Below are positions 24,472 through 34,164 of a stretch of 53,877 bases of DNA, in pieces (the first letter of the stretch is position 1; each line of letters opens with the position of its first letter). The stretch is taken from the NCBI GenBank assembly GCA_030697505.1, contig JAUYPX010000010.1, positions 1 to 53,877 of the forward strand, in the 5' to 3' direction. This stretch comes from Nanobdellota archaeon (lineage in GTDB: Archaea; Nanobdellota; Nanobdellia; Woesearchaeales; GW2011-AR9). Below the pieces are notes generated by a model that was not told where the DNA came from, did not search any database, and saw only the letters and a list, made by a program, of their open reading frames with translations. Both the position numbers and the translations under genes were made by a program.

Positions 24472-25569
24472 ATGAATTATTCAAAACTATTGGTGGTTCT
24501 ACTACTAAGTTTAACATTCGTTTTATTTGTAGTAGCAGAGGAATTAGCTCCTGAAGTAATTAATGAAAATACTTCTATCGCTCCAGAACAAAATTCTACT
24601 TTAGAAATACTGCCGGTAGAGGAAACTACTGTTGTTATCCAACCCATTGAAGAAGTTGTTCCTGTTGAAAATTCTTCTGACACACTCACTGGCAGTTTAG
24701 TCATTGAACCAGTTGTTGAGCAACCTATTCTCAAAACAATTATGGAATTGATTATGAACAAGATTTCCGTAATTCGCGGACAATTAGTACAATTAACTGC
24801 ATCTCTTTTCTATGGGGATGGTTCTCCTGCTATGAATAAAGAAGTTACGTTCTATGCCGGGGAAGAGAAGATTGGTTCTGATACTACTAATGGGGCTGGA
24901 AAAGCAAAATTATCGTGGGATACTTCTCCATTTGGAGCTAATGTCTATGTGATCAGCGCAGAATATGCTGGGGAAACAGGTGTGGAAGGAAGTTCTGCTG
25001 GCGCTAATGTGGTGATTACGGAAGTGTTGCCAAAAGTGCAAGAAACAACTACGAATGAATCAATGCTTACCACCGCGGCAGTGGTTGAACCCGCAGTAAC
25101 AGCACCTGTTGAGAAAATTGAGAGCTGCGTTACGGTCAATTTTGAAGATACGGAAAATGTCTATGGCACTTGCACACATGAAGTACTTGAATGCGGTGGC
25201 CTCAATAATGCTACTTGCGCAACGGTGCAGAAAGAATATCGATGTTTCCTTGGCCAGCAGAAAGTTCAGAAAAGCTACCAGCAATGCAAAACAGTTGGAT
25301 GGCAGATCAACAATGGGCAAAAAATAGTGAAATTGGATACTACCAATTATGCCTGTTCAACCCAGGAAAGCGGCTCTACTATCACAGTTATCTGCGACAG
25401 CCAATATGACGGCAATGGTGATGGCATTTGCAAATCCGGGGAAAGTTGTCAGAAATTTGTGGTAAATGGAACTACTATTGTGAGATCAGAGAAAAACTCT
25501 GATGACCAGTATAAGGAAGCTGATGACAGCTACTTCATGCCAGAGGTAGGTGTGGTGGTGCTGCAATGA
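24472..25569 (+). CDS. Secreted protein with bacterial Ig-like domain, first gene of the RHS operon
   Basis: 365 aa with a signal peptide (LLVVLLLSLTFVLFVVAEEL) and an acidic, threonine/proline-rich linker (PVEETTVVIQPIEE). A Big-type Ig-like domain spans about 95-180 (AMNKEVTFYAGEEKIGSD, TNGAGKAKLSW). The last 150 residues contain about nine cysteines and a calcium-loop-like DGNGDGICKSGESC. There is no C-terminal anchor, so it should be released or attached by partners. It overlaps the next gene by 4 bp and shares a promoter with the large RHS toxin, suggesting a part in its display or export. Confidence 0.7.
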   Translation: MNYSKLLVVLLLSLTFVLFVVAEELAPEVINENTSIAPEQNSTLEILPVEETTVVIQPIEEVVPVENSSDTLTGSLVIEPVVEQPILKTIMELIMNKISVIRGQLVQLTASLFYGDGSPAMNKEVTFYAGEEKIGSDTTNGAGKAKLSWDTSPFGANVYVISAEYAGETGVEGSSAGANVVITEVLPKVQETTTNESMLTTAAVVEPAVTAPVEKIESCVTVNFEDTENVYGTCTHEVLECGGLNNATCATVQKEYRCFLGQQKVQKSYQQCKTVGWQINNGQKIVKLDTTNYACSTQESGSTITVICDSQYDGNGDGICKSGESCQKFVVNGTTIVRSEKNSDDQYKEADDSYFMPEVGVVVLQ

Positions 25570-26858
25570 GAAGAGTACTACTATTGTTGGGATTGATGGT
25601 GATATTGTCTTCGTTTGTTTCTGCTGGAGTAACGTACCGTGCTACTTTTGAGAACAATTCCGTGCAAGGTTGGGGAGGAGGATCAGCAACGAGTACTGCT
25701 CCTCTTAATGGAACGTATTCTTTTGTCAATGGCAAAACAGATTCATCTTATACCAAAAGTAATGGAATGGTTACCAATAGTTCGTTTAATGTCAGTTTCA
25801 AATTTAGGCATGATATAACTACTGGAGGATGTTACAGGTTTGGTGTTGGTACTCAACCTCATGTCTTAGCAACTTCTCTTCATATTGCCTTTGGTAATGC
25901 CAATGAATGTAATACCGGCGGAACTGCAACCACAGTATGGGTCAGTGATGGAAGTACAACTGTTACTGATTCTGGTAAAACGATTGACGAAGCAACCACT
26001 GGTGCGGGAAGTAACCTGACATTTGAAATCAATGCAACTAAATCTGGCGATGTTACTGATACTAAATGGAGGTTCTATATCAACAATCAAGCTCCAACAA
26101 CTTGGTATGACACAGTTGGTTCTACACCCACAAGAAAATTAACCAACCTTATGATTAAAGATACTCTGACTAACAATTTATGGCTTGATGATATCAGGGT
26201 GTATAATGCTAGTGCTTTTGCTGCAGGAGCTCCCGTTCTTTCTGCAATCAACTGCACGAGCTGTAATATTCCATTTGGAGATATTTTATCTCCGTACACT
26301 ACTGTAGATACTACCCCATCATTTAAGTTTACAGTGAGCCCAGCCGCAAATTGTCGCATTAGTGATGAAAATCATAACTACACTACTATGGGCGCATCAC
26401 GAAATTGTGATGGAACTGATTGTAGTTTAACCGTGCAGGATGAATTAGTTGCTTCAACAGATTATGTGTATATTGGCTGTCAAAATGCTGGCACTGGAGA
26501 AGAATCAGCAGCCAGTTCATCTGGCGCGTTACAGATGGATATCACTGGATTGTCAGGAACAGTAGCTAATGCCATTGAAGCTGGAATACAACGAAGCGCG
26601 ATCTGGCCGGGAGCGACGATATATAGCGATCAGCAAGTATATTTGCGGAATTTGAATAATCAGCAAGTGTTAGCCACGGTAGATAAAATTGCCGTGTATG
26701 GCAATCAGCGCTGGCTTTTCAATAATGGGATTGACGGCGAGAACGCTTTAGGTTTGTTTAATATTACATCGGTGGTGTATGTGCTTGATGTGGTGAATGT
26801 TTCATCAGATGAATTGTCGGGTAGAGTTTCCGGATTGATAAATTCGACGAAAAACTAA
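25566..26858 (+). CDS. Secreted beta-rich glycoprotein, second gene of the RHS operon
   Basis: 430 aa with a signal peptide (VLLLLGLMVILSSFVSAGV). The first 215 residues look like a jelly-roll lectin/LamG-type fold (TYRATFENNSVQGWGG, NLWLDDIRVYNAS). A Cys-containing Ig-like part follows (NCTSCNIPFGD, RNCDGTDCSLTV). Many N-x-S/T sequons suggest N-glycosylation. The C-terminal 100 residues (QRSAIWPGATIYSDQQVYLR) have no recognised fold. Coupled by ATGA overlap to the gene before and 11 bp from the RHS toxin gene after it, so the three proteins probably work together outside the cell. No catalytic motif seen. Confidence 0.65.
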   Translation: MRRVLLLLGLMVILSSFVSAGVTYRATFENNSVQGWGGGSATSTAPLNGTYSFVNGKTDSSYTKSNGMVTNSSFNVSFKFRHDITTGGCYRFGVGTQPHVLATSLHIAFGNANECNTGGTATTVWVSDGSTTVTDSGKTIDEATTGAGSNLTFEINATKSGDVTDTKWRFYINNQAPTTWYDTVGSTPTRKLTNLMIKDTLTNNLWLDDIRVYNASAFAAGAPVLSAINCTSCNIPFGDILSPYTTVDTTPSFKFTVSPAANCRISDENHNYTTMGASRNCDGTDCSLTVQDELVASTDYVYIGCQNAGTGEESAASSSGALQMDITGLSGTVANAIEAGIQRSAIWPGATIYSDQQVYLRNLNNQQVLATVDKIAVYGNQRWLFNNGIDGENALGLFNITSVVYVLDVVNVSSDELSGRVSGLINSTKN

Positions 26859-26869
26859 AAAGGGGCGAT

Positions 26870-29800
26870 ATGAAAAAGATATTTTTTGTATTTTTTGTAG
26901 TTTGCATGTTTGCACCTATGGCTTTTGCTGCCGATCAGTTCAAGCCGTACTTGCACACCGCAACTGTTCCGGAAGCGCCTAAACTAAATTTGTACGGACA
27001 ATATCAAACTAATCTCTATGCTGGAGCAGCGACCTATAGTTATGGATTGAGTGTGCCGAAGGGAACTAATAATCTACAGCCCTCGCTGGTGCTTTCGTAT
27101 TCCAGTCAAGCGATACAGGGAATGCCTTCTATAGTTGGCGCGGGATGGTCGTTATCGGATAATTTCATTCAGCGGGATAATAACGGCACGCTGAATAATC
27201 TGTCTGATGATTATTTCATCTTGAATATGGAAGGGAACCAGCATTATCTGCGCTCTACCTCTTTGGGAAATTTCAGCACGCAAGTGGATTCTTATTTCAA
27301 GATTCAGAATATTTCGTATGTGGGAAATGATTATGACATGTATTGGTTAGTGACCAAAAAAGATGGCACCCAATATCGTTTCGGCTATAATACTACCAGT
27401 TCTGAATTGGCAGCAACGTCGCATGTAGTGCAGTGGAAGTTAGATCGAGTAGAAGATACCTTTGGGAATGTGATGAGCTATAGTTATACTGAGAGTGATG
27501 GAGTTGCTTATCTATCGCAGATAGACTATGAGCAGAGAAAAGTTACCTTTAATTATGATAATAATCGGTCTGATTTCCGACCAGTGTATGTGTCAGGCTT
27601 ATATCAGAACATGAGCAAACGGCTGAGTTCAGTTTCCGTATTTTCCAATGATGAATTAGTACGACGATATGACTTGACTTATACAGCAATTTCCTCTGGC
27701 TTAACTTCTTTACAGAACATAACTTATTTAGGTGATGATAATAGTTCGAGGCTGCATACTATTTCTTTTGATTATTATTCTTCCGCTCCAGGATTTTGGC
27801 AGCGAAGCACGCATTGGCCTTCGCCCATAATGTTTACATACGATGCTGTCCCGGATACGGGAGCGCGGATGGTTGATGTGAATAATGATGGGTTTGTGGA
27901 TATAGCCTATGGCAATACCACCACTCAAGAAAAGAAAGTATATCTCAACGATAAAATTAGCGGGTTTAACCTTTCTTCCTGGGTCTTGCCACATTATTTC
28001 ATTCACAGCGATGGAACAGATAACGGCGTCCGTTTTGTGGATGTGAATAATGATGGGTATACTGACTTGCTGCGGGCGCGGGATGGAACACGGCAGTTAT
28101 ATTTGAATAACGGTACGGCCTGGAATCTCACTTCCTCGTGGACTATTCCTGTTGATTTTTGGAATAGTGGAGAAGGCCAGGGAATACTGATAAGTGATGT
28201 CAACAATGATGGCTATCAGGATATTCTTCAATCTAACAGTCAAAATAATAGGCATGTCTATCTTCATAATCGTAGCAGCAGCTGGAAGGAAGACACTTCC
28301 TGGTATATTCCGGTGAATTTTACCGCCGCCAGCGCAGATACTGGCGTTCGGCTTATTGATGTGAATGGTGATGGTCTTCCCGATATTCTTCACAGTGATC
28401 TAGGCAAAGCTTTCAAAAAAACATATTTACATAATGGCAGCGGCTGGACAGAAACAACGGCCTATTTCCAAATTCCTTCTTATTTCACTGGTACGTCTAA
28501 TGAAGATTACGGAGTACGGTTTATTGAAGTGAATGGCGACGGCTTGATCGATATCATTTCAGATCGGAATGAAAATGATGTTCTGGAAAAAACCGCCTGG
28601 CTGAATAATGGTTCAGGCTGGGCAAAAAATAATTCTTGGATCAATCCTAATAATTTTGTAGATGGCAGTTTCAACGGCCATAAAAGGATTGTTGACGTGA
28701 ACGGTGACGGCATGGCTGATTTGATGCAGGCTAAAGATGGGGTCATTGCCACCTGGATTAGAAATCAGACTTATCAGCCAGTACTTTTACGGGTACAAAA
28801 TGAATACGGTGGAGTGATGGTGATAAATTATACTGATTCAACTTCTTTGAATAATTCATTAGAGGGGTATTCTACCTTAGGATTTAATATCAAGGTGGTG
28901 AAGAATATTACTGGCTATAACGGCATGAATGGGGATTTTGCCTTGAATTACAGCACTCGGTACAATTATTCCGGTGGTTCGTATTCCTTTGATTTTAGAG
29001 AGTTTCGGGGGTTTGCTAAGGTTGCAGAACAAACTCTTTCTGCGGTAGTTACGCATTATTTCCATCAGGACGATGCCCTGAAAGGAAAGGAGTTTAAGAC
29101 CGAAGTGACAGAGGGGAAGAATTATAGTATGTCTGTGAAGGGATTTAAATTTACAAATAGCAGTGGTGTGTTTAATGTTACGCTGGAATTTAGTTCTACT
29201 TATAGGTACGATGGAAGTGAAATACCAGTGGTGGTGAATACCAGCTATGTATATGATAGATTTGGCAATGTAATTTCGGTTACTTCCTTGGGCGATGTTG
29301 GTGTGGTAGGCGATGAACGGTTTACCAATTATACTTATGTGCTTGATGATATATTCCTGGATAAAGTTTCTAGTTCTAAGACTTTGGATAATAATTCTGT
29401 TAAGATAAAAGAATCGAAGTTTTACTATGATGGCTTAGGATTGAATGGGATTGGTTTACGGGGAGCATTGAGTAAGAAAGAAGATTGGGATGATAATGGA
29501 AATAATAGTTTTGTGTACTTTGACTATGATGAATTTGGAAATGTGAAAAGACAGACAGATAGTTTAGGAAATTCTATGAGTTATAGTTATGATGGAACGC
29601 ATGTTTACCCTGTTACTATTGTGAATGCACTTGGACATGTGATGACGTATGAGTATGATGTGGGCACTGGAAATTTGCTTTCTGAGAAGAAAAATGGTAT
29701 CGAAACGAGTTATCAGTATGATGTATTTGGAAGAATTACAAAGGAGATTAGACCGTACGATTCATCTTCCTTACCGACCAAGAAATATAATTACAGTATG

Positions 29801-31594
29801 GATGGCGTTGCTCCTGAAATAATTAAAGTTACACTCAAAACCACAGCTAACAAAACCAACGATGTATCGTATTACTACGACGGCTTTGCTCAATTAGTGC
29901 AGTTAAAGACCGATGTTGAGAATTCTCAGCAGATCGTCAAGAATATTTTCTATGACGGATTAGGACGAGTGAAACAGGAACAGAATCCCTACTTTGCTAC
30001 GATGACCATGGCAATTACCTCTCCGATGGTCGGAAATTATACTTTTTACACCTATGATGCTTTGGATCGAGTGATTGGAGTGATGAATTCTGATGGAACG
30101 ACCAAGAATATTACTTTTGATAGAAAGAATATCACTGACTTTGATGAGAAGAAGAACCGGCATACCTACATGATTGATGGCTATGATAGGATTGTGAATG
30201 TTTACGAATTTATGGCCGATCAATATATTCTTCAGAATGAGACCTATGTGACGACCTACGAGTATGATGCCAATGATAACTTGATTAAGATAACTGACAG
30301 TCAAGGAAATACATTCTCTTTCGCTTATGACTCCTTGAATAGAAAAACTGAGATGAGAGATCCAGATTTGGGAAGATGGATGTATGGATATGATACGAAT
30401 GGTAATTTGGTAAGTCAAAGTGGAGGAGGAGGAGATTTAATAAGCGGAGATGGCTTTTATAGAGAATATGATAGCTTTGGACAACTTAGCAAAATTAGGA
30501 CTGGTTCAACGAACACTTCGCCAGTACTGGAACAATACTTTTATGATGCAGATGGACAACGGATTAAAATTTGGAAGAATGATAGTGCTAATACAACAAT
30601 TTACACACCGTTTAGGGAGTTGATGAGAATCGTGAACTTGACTGGAAGCTATGAATTCACGTATATTTATGATGGAGATACGCAAGTAGCGAGAAAAAAT
30701 CCTGATGGGAGCATTCAATACGATCATACTGATCATCTTGGAAGTGTTGGTGTTTTAACTAACTCAACAGGTGGAATATTGGAAAATACACTCTACGCAC
30801 CTTATGGTGAAGAGTTATCTGGCGGTAATATGGATTTCAAGGGGTATACTGGTCAGTTTGATGACGAAGCAACTGGGCAAATGTATTATGGAGCAAGGTA
30901 TTATAAACCAGGAATTGGAATATTTATAAGCCCAGATTCTTTAATACAAAATGCTTTTGATCCTCAATTTTTGAATCATTATTCCTATGTCAGAAACAAT
31001 CCATATGCATATATTGATCCAAATGGAAAGAATGCTATTATTGTAACAAATTATAATGTAATGAGTCATAATCGGGTTACCGGTATTCCTGCCCATGAAG
31101 TGATAATTGTTGGAAATGAAGGAAGCTATACTCTTTATTCCTATAGTGAAGGCAAACTGGATCCTGCTCCAATTGAAGCAAGTAATGTAAATAAATTATT
31201 AAGTGAACTAAATGATAGACAATCAGAAAGTCAACCAGGATTTAAGGTTATAGCAGAATTTACAACTAGTTCTGACGAAGATAAAGTACTACACGATGCA
31301 GCAAAGAAGAATGCAGTAATAAACAAGATTGCTGAGGAGTATCAATGCCAGGATTTTGTTATTGGTACTTTAAATAGCATTGGTGTAGGCTATAGTCAAG
31401 GTTTTATTGACAAAAATGTTCAGCTGGTTCATGAAAAGAATATGCAATCTTCTGCAAACAAATGGAATGTTGAACGTGCCTTTAGTGGCACATTAGGAGA
31501 GTATATGAAACAACCAAGAGAGGTTACGGGAAGCAAAATGTCTGCTTTACAAAGACATTGGGATAGAGTTAAATCTTATCTCAGTAAAACCTAG
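26870..31594 (+). CDS. RHS/YD-repeat polymorphic toxin with SpvB-like N terminus and FG-GAP repeats
   Basis: 1574 aa. A signal peptide is followed by an SpvB/TcB-type N-terminal domain at about 45-300 (YSYGLSVPKGTNNLQPSL, GAGWSL). Six FG-GAP/VCBS repeats lie at about 330-620, each with D-V-N-x-D-G-x-x-D. A TcB-like middle region spans about 635-730, YD repeats about 770-1260, and the RHS-associated core about 1280-1390 (DHLGSVGVLTN, GARYYKPGIGIFISPD), ending NNPYAYIDPNGK. In this family the shell encloses the C-terminal tip, freed by cleavage near DPxG. The tip (about 1388-1574) has AHEVIIVG (His1409) and QCQDFV (Cys1493), an order that fits a permuted papain-like/NlpC-type fold; this is tentative. 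A candidate immunity gene follows 40 bp later. Confidence 0.9.
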   Translation: MKKIFFVFFVVCMFAPMAFAADQFKPYLHTATVPEAPKLNLYGQYQTNLYAGAATYSYGLSVPKGTNNLQPSLVLSYSSQAIQGMPSIVGAGWSLSDNFIQRDNNGTLNNLSDDYFILNMEGNQHYLRSTSLGNFSTQVDSYFKIQNISYVGNDYDMYWLVTKKDGTQYRFGYNTTSSELAATSHVVQWKLDRVEDTFGNVMSYSYTESDGVAYLSQIDYEQRKVTFNYDNNRSDFRPVYVSGLYQNMSKRLSSVSVFSNDELVRRYDLTYTAISSGLTSLQNITYLGDDNSSRLHTISFDYYSSAPGFWQRSTHWPSPIMFTYDAVPDTGARMVDVNNDGFVDIAYGNTTTQEKKVYLNDKISGFNLSSWVLPHYFIHSDGTDNGVRFVDVNNDGYTDLLRARDGTRQLYLNNGTAWNLTSSWTIPVDFWNSGEGQGILISDVNNDGYQDILQSNSQNNRHVYLHNRSSSWKEDTSWYIPVNFTAASADTGVRLIDVNGDGLPDILHSDLGKAFKKTYLHNGSGWTETTAYFQIPSYFTGTSNEDYGVRFIEVNGDGLIDIISDRNENDVLEKTAWLNNGSGWAKNNSWINPNNFVDGSFNGHKRIVDVNGDGMADLMQAKDGVIATWIRNQTYQPVLLRVQNEYGGVMVINYTDSTSLNNSLEGYSTLGFNIKVVKNITGYNGMNGDFALNYSTRYNYSGGSYSFDFREFRGFAKVAEQTLSAVVTHYFHQDDALKGKEFKTEVTEGKNYSMSVKGFKFTNSSGVFNVTLEFSSTYRYDGSEIPVVVNTSYVYDRFGNVISVTSLGDVGVVGDERFTNYTYVLDDIFLDKVSSSKTLDNNSVKIKESKFYYDGLGLNGIGLRGALSKKEDWDDNGNNSFVYFDYDEFGNVKRQTDSLGNSMSYSYDGTHVYPVTIVNALGHVMTYEYDVGTGNLLSEKKNGIETSYQYDVFGRITKEIRPYDSSSLPTKKYNYSMDGVAPEIIKVTLKTTANKTNDVSYYYDGFAQLVQLKTDVENSQQIVKNIFYDGLGRVKQEQNPYFATMTMAITSPMVGNYTFYTYDALDRVIGVMNSDGTTKNITFDRKNITDFDEKKNRHTYMIDGYDRIVNVYEFMADQYILQNETYVTTYEYDANDNLIKITDSQGNTFSFAYDSLNRKTEMRDPDLGRWMYGYDTNGNLVSQSGGGGDLISGDGFYREYDSFGQLSKIRTGSTNTSPVLEQYFYDADGQRIKIWKNDSANTTIYTPFRELMRIVNLTGSYEFTYIYDGDTQVARKNPDGSIQYDHTDHLGSVGVLTNSTGGILENTLYAPYGEELSGGNMDFKGYTGQFDDEATGQMYYGARYYKPGIGIFISPDSLIQNAFDPQFLNHYSYVRNNPYAYIDPNGKNAIIVTNYNVMSHNRVTGIPAHEVIIVGNEGSYTLYSYSEGKLDPAPIEASNVNKLLSELNDRQSESQPGFKVIAEFTTSSDEDKVLHDAAKKNAVINKIAEEYQCQDFVIGTLNSIGVGYSQGFIDKNVQLVHEKNMQSSANKWNVERAFSGTLGEYMKQPREVTGSKMSALQRHWDRVKSYLSKT

Positions 31595-31634
31595 TTCGAA
31601 ATAATCAAATAAAAATCAATAAGAGGCATAAAAA

Positions 31635-32102
31635 ATGGAAACAAAAAAAGGTTGGTTTTTTTATAAGATTCGATACGATTTAGCTTCTTTTTTATCGGTG
31701 GTAATTGTGATTATATTATTAGGGGTATTATTTACTTTCCACGATAACTTTATACGCTGGGCATCTTTCCAGTATCTAGAATTTTCTTTACTACTTATAA
31801 GCCTCACTTTAGCTATAACACACTTTTTTTTAGGAAAAACAAGGAAATATATGCATAAAAGAAAAATCTTAGCAGTATTTGCATTATTTCTTATTGCTCT
31901 AATATTAATTTCTTCATTATTTATAGCACCAATAGGCCCATTTAATAGAGCTCCCTCTGAATACAATTACGGTTTTTCAATAGAAGAGTGTAAGAAAGAT
32001 GGTTATTATTGTCTTAATTACCAATTTTTTGGATTTGGTAAATGTAATAAGTGCAGAAAATTAATTGTTGATGAAAATGATGAGGCTTTAAAAAATGATT
32101 AG
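31635..32102 (+). CDS. Membrane protein, candidate immunity protein for the large RHS tip
   Basis: 155 aa with three predicted membrane helices in the first 100 residues and a short Cys-containing C-terminal tail (CNKCRK, also EECKKDGYYCLNY). It is AT-rich and starts 40 bp after the RHS toxin gene with GAGGC before its ATG. Its position directly behind a toxin tip and its small size match the usual immunity slot in polymorphic toxin loci. No sequence family recognised. Immunity is inferred from position. Confidence 0.55.
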   Translation: METKKGWFFYKIRYDLASFLSVVIVIILLGVLFTFHDNFIRWASFQYLEFSLLLISLTLAITHFFLGKTRKYMHKRKILAVFALFLIALILISSLFIAPIGPFNRAPSEYNYGFSIEECKKDGYYCLNYQFFGFGKCNKCRKLIVDENDEALKND

Positions 32103-32150
32103 TTTAAAAATAAGAATAATATTAATTTTGGTTTCTGGAGTTAGGATACA

Positions 32151-33188
32151 ATGATTGCAAATACGCCGTTCAGAGAGTTGATGAGGATCGTGAATTTGAC
32201 TGGAAGCTATGAATTTACGTATATTTATGATGGAGATACTCTTGTTGCGAGAAAGAATTCGGATGGGAGTATTCAATACGACCATGCTGATCATTTAGGA
32301 AGTATTGGTGTTTTAACAAACCAGACAGGAAACGTTCTTGAAAATACGTTATATGAGCCATTTGGAGATGTAAGCTCAGGTGGAACAAAAGAAGTTAAGC
32401 TTTATACTGGTCATTTCTCTGATGAATTAACAAATCAATATTATTATGGCCAACGGTATTACAAACCAACAACAGGACAGTTTATTTCGGCTGATCCTAC
32501 GATTCAATACATTTATTCTCCACAGAGTTTGAATCGTTATAGTTATGTAATGAATAACCCTTACAAATATATTGATCCGTTTGGATTGTGGACATTGCAG
32601 GCAGGACTTAGTTTGAGTGGTGGCTTAGGCGAATTAGCGCCTATTGCGGGAACAGTAGGAGTTGGTTTTGTTATAAGTTATGATGAAGATGCAGGTACCG
32701 GACAGTTTGGTGCTTATCGTACGGCAGGAAGCGGAGTTCTTATTGGATCGCCTGGTTTAGGTGGTTCAATTGATTTTGCGTATAATCCATCTAATAAAAA
32801 TGTAAAAGATATAGGCGGAAAAGCAGTATCAGTTGGCATAGAAGCTCCAATCTTAGAAGGAGTTACTGCTGGAGTAGGTCTTAGTTATCCACAAGATAAT
32901 AATGGTAATGTGCTTGTTGATTCTGATGCTACTGATATAACTGGTAGCCTAGGTGCCGGTTTTAAGGCTTCAGTCTACACCTATGGAACTTCGACTAAAA
33001 CGATATCAACTCGTTCTATAAAAGTATCTAGCACCACTAAGCAGGTAACTAATGCGAATCAAGCTCAAAATAATAAAAATCAAAAAGGAACTGAAACATC
33101 TAAAGGTAGTAAAAATTTAAATACGGTTAAATCAACAATATCTAATATTGTTAAATCAGTTAAAAAAAATTTTGGAGGTAAAAAATGA
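32151..33188 (+). CDS. Displaced RHS core-tip cassette (tip A)
   Basis: 345 aa. It starts within the RHS core: RELMRIVNLTGSYEFTYIYD is nearly identical to the large toxin, and the DNA is about 90% alike at 30606-30680 versus 32160-32240. There is no signal peptide or YD shell. The core ends NNPYKYIDPFGL. Tip A is a Gly-rich beta domain (LQAGLSLSGGLGELAPIAG, VGVGFVISYDEDAGTG) then a Lys/Ser/Thr-rich tail. I recall such Gly-rich tips at the ends of some bacterial RHS proteins. Without the rest of the protein it is probably a stored module or is used after recombination with the large gene. It overlaps the next gene by 4 bp. Confidence 0.75.
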   Translation: MIANTPFRELMRIVNLTGSYEFTYIYDGDTLVARKNSDGSIQYDHADHLGSIGVLTNQTGNVLENTLYEPFGDVSSGGTKEVKLYTGHFSDELTNQYYYGQRYYKPTTGQFISADPTIQYIYSPQSLNRYSYVMNNPYKYIDPFGLWTLQAGLSLSGGLGELAPIAGTVGVGFVISYDEDAGTGQFGAYRTAGSGVLIGSPGLGGSIDFAYNPSNKNVKDIGGKAVSVGIEAPILEGVTAGVGLSYPQDNNGNVLVDSDATDITGSLGAGFKASVYTYGTSTKTISTRSIKVSSTTKQVTNANQAQNNKNQKGTETSKGSKNLNTVKSTISNIVKSVKKNFGGKK

Positions 33189-33631
33189 TTTCAATCGATT
33201 TTAACTATATTTTAAGCCAATTATCATTATCAGAAAAAATTATCTTTTTCTTAATACCTTTAGCCATTGTAATTTTAATTATTGGAATTATTGCAATAGT
33301 ATATGGTGGTTATCAGGCAAGAAAGCTTTCCTCTTACTTAAAGAAAAATAATCCAGCTGTCTGGAGAAAAAGAACATTTTTTTGGGAACTTCTGGCTAAT
33401 TTCAAAACATTTAATCCAGCCATATGGAGCCAATACAACCCTATTGAAAATATTAAAAAATTATGGCAGTACATTTTTAATGATCAAGATACAAGCGATC
33501 CTAAAGTTCTCTTTTACAAACAAAAGATAAGGCCAGCTTATAAAATTTTTATATTTTCATTTGCTATGTTTGCTATTTTATTATTGTTGACATTTGTATT
33601 ATTCTTAATATCTGGGGCAAAAATACAATGA
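33185..33631 (+). CDS. Two-helix membrane protein, candidate immunity A
   Basis: 148 aa, overlapping the tip A gene by ATGA. One or two helices lie at about 18-45, then a soluble segment (ARKLSSYLKKNNPAVWRKRT, WQYIFNDQDTSDP), then a C-terminal helix at about 120-143. The gene after tip B (34687-35007) has the same design and similar wording around YLKK...P and the W-rich middle. A paired tip and paired partner is good evidence for a toxin/immunity relationship. Confidence 0.65.
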   Translation: MISIDFNYILSQLSLSEKIIFFLIPLAIVILIIGIIAIVYGGYQARKLSSYLKKNNPAVWRKRTFFWELLANFKTFNPAIWSQYNPIENIKKLWQYIFNDQDTSDPKVLFYKQKIRPAYKIFIFSFAMFAILLLLTFVLFLISGAKIQ

Positions 33632-33858
33632 AAATAACTTACGATAAATCAGTTGACGCGTTGTATATATATTTACTACTTGAAGCTGAAAGTAAAACCA
33701 AAAGTAAAGGCATTGTTGCAAAAACAAAAGGAGATTGGCCAGTTCATCTTGACTTTACAAAAAATGGTAAATTATTTGGTATAGAAATTATGGGTGCAAG
33801 TAAAGTTGTTGACGTGTCTTATCTCAAAAAATTAAGATTTGAAAGAATAGACCAGTAA
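33628..33858 (+). CDS. DUF2283 family protein
   Basis: 76 aa with the family pattern: MKITYDKSVDALYIYL at the start, VHLDFTKNGKLFGIEIMGAS in the middle. DUF2283 proteins are small, common in bacteria and archaea and often found in toxin-antitoxin or mobile neighbourhoods, with no firm function. It overlaps candidate immunity A by 4 bp, so it belongs to the same transcription unit. Confidence 0.75.
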   Translation: MKITYDKSVDALYIYLLLEAESKTKSKGIVAKTKGDWPVHLDFTKNGKLFGIEIMGASKVVDVSYLKKLRFERIDQ

Positions 33859-33914
33859 GATTACGATAGTTTCCATTCACAAACGAACTTTTGTGGAACA
33901 AAAAAGAAAATTCA

Positions 33915-34164
33915 TCACAGTCTGCCTGTGGGAGGTGATAACAAATGAAAAAATCCAGCATGAGTGCGAAGAGGATGTTTGCCGTTTGCCTACTCTTTGC
34001 ACTCTTTTCCTTTTCACTAGCTGTAGCCACTACAAACGAACTAACGTACGACTCAAATGCCAATAACATAACTTTAACGTACGACAATGTAAACCGAGTT
34101 GCATCTAAAACCTCTCCCACAGAAACAGTTACTTATGGCTATGATCAAATTTTTCAAGGAACAG
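33915..34164 (+). repeat. Direct repeat copy 1: RHS leader, ribosome site, signal peptide and first YD repeat
   Basis: About 250 bp that match 35027-35280 closely. Both copies include TCACAGTCTGCCTGTGGG, a small CACAG/CTGTG hairpin, GGAGGTGATAA and the first 80 codons. The repeat gives a ready substrate for recombination between the two RHS leaders. Confidence 0.8.

Noticed and set aside
27728..30736. Minus-strand reading frames opposite the RHS toxin gene
   Set aside because: Antisense shadows produced by the repeated codon pattern of FG-GAP and YD repeats.
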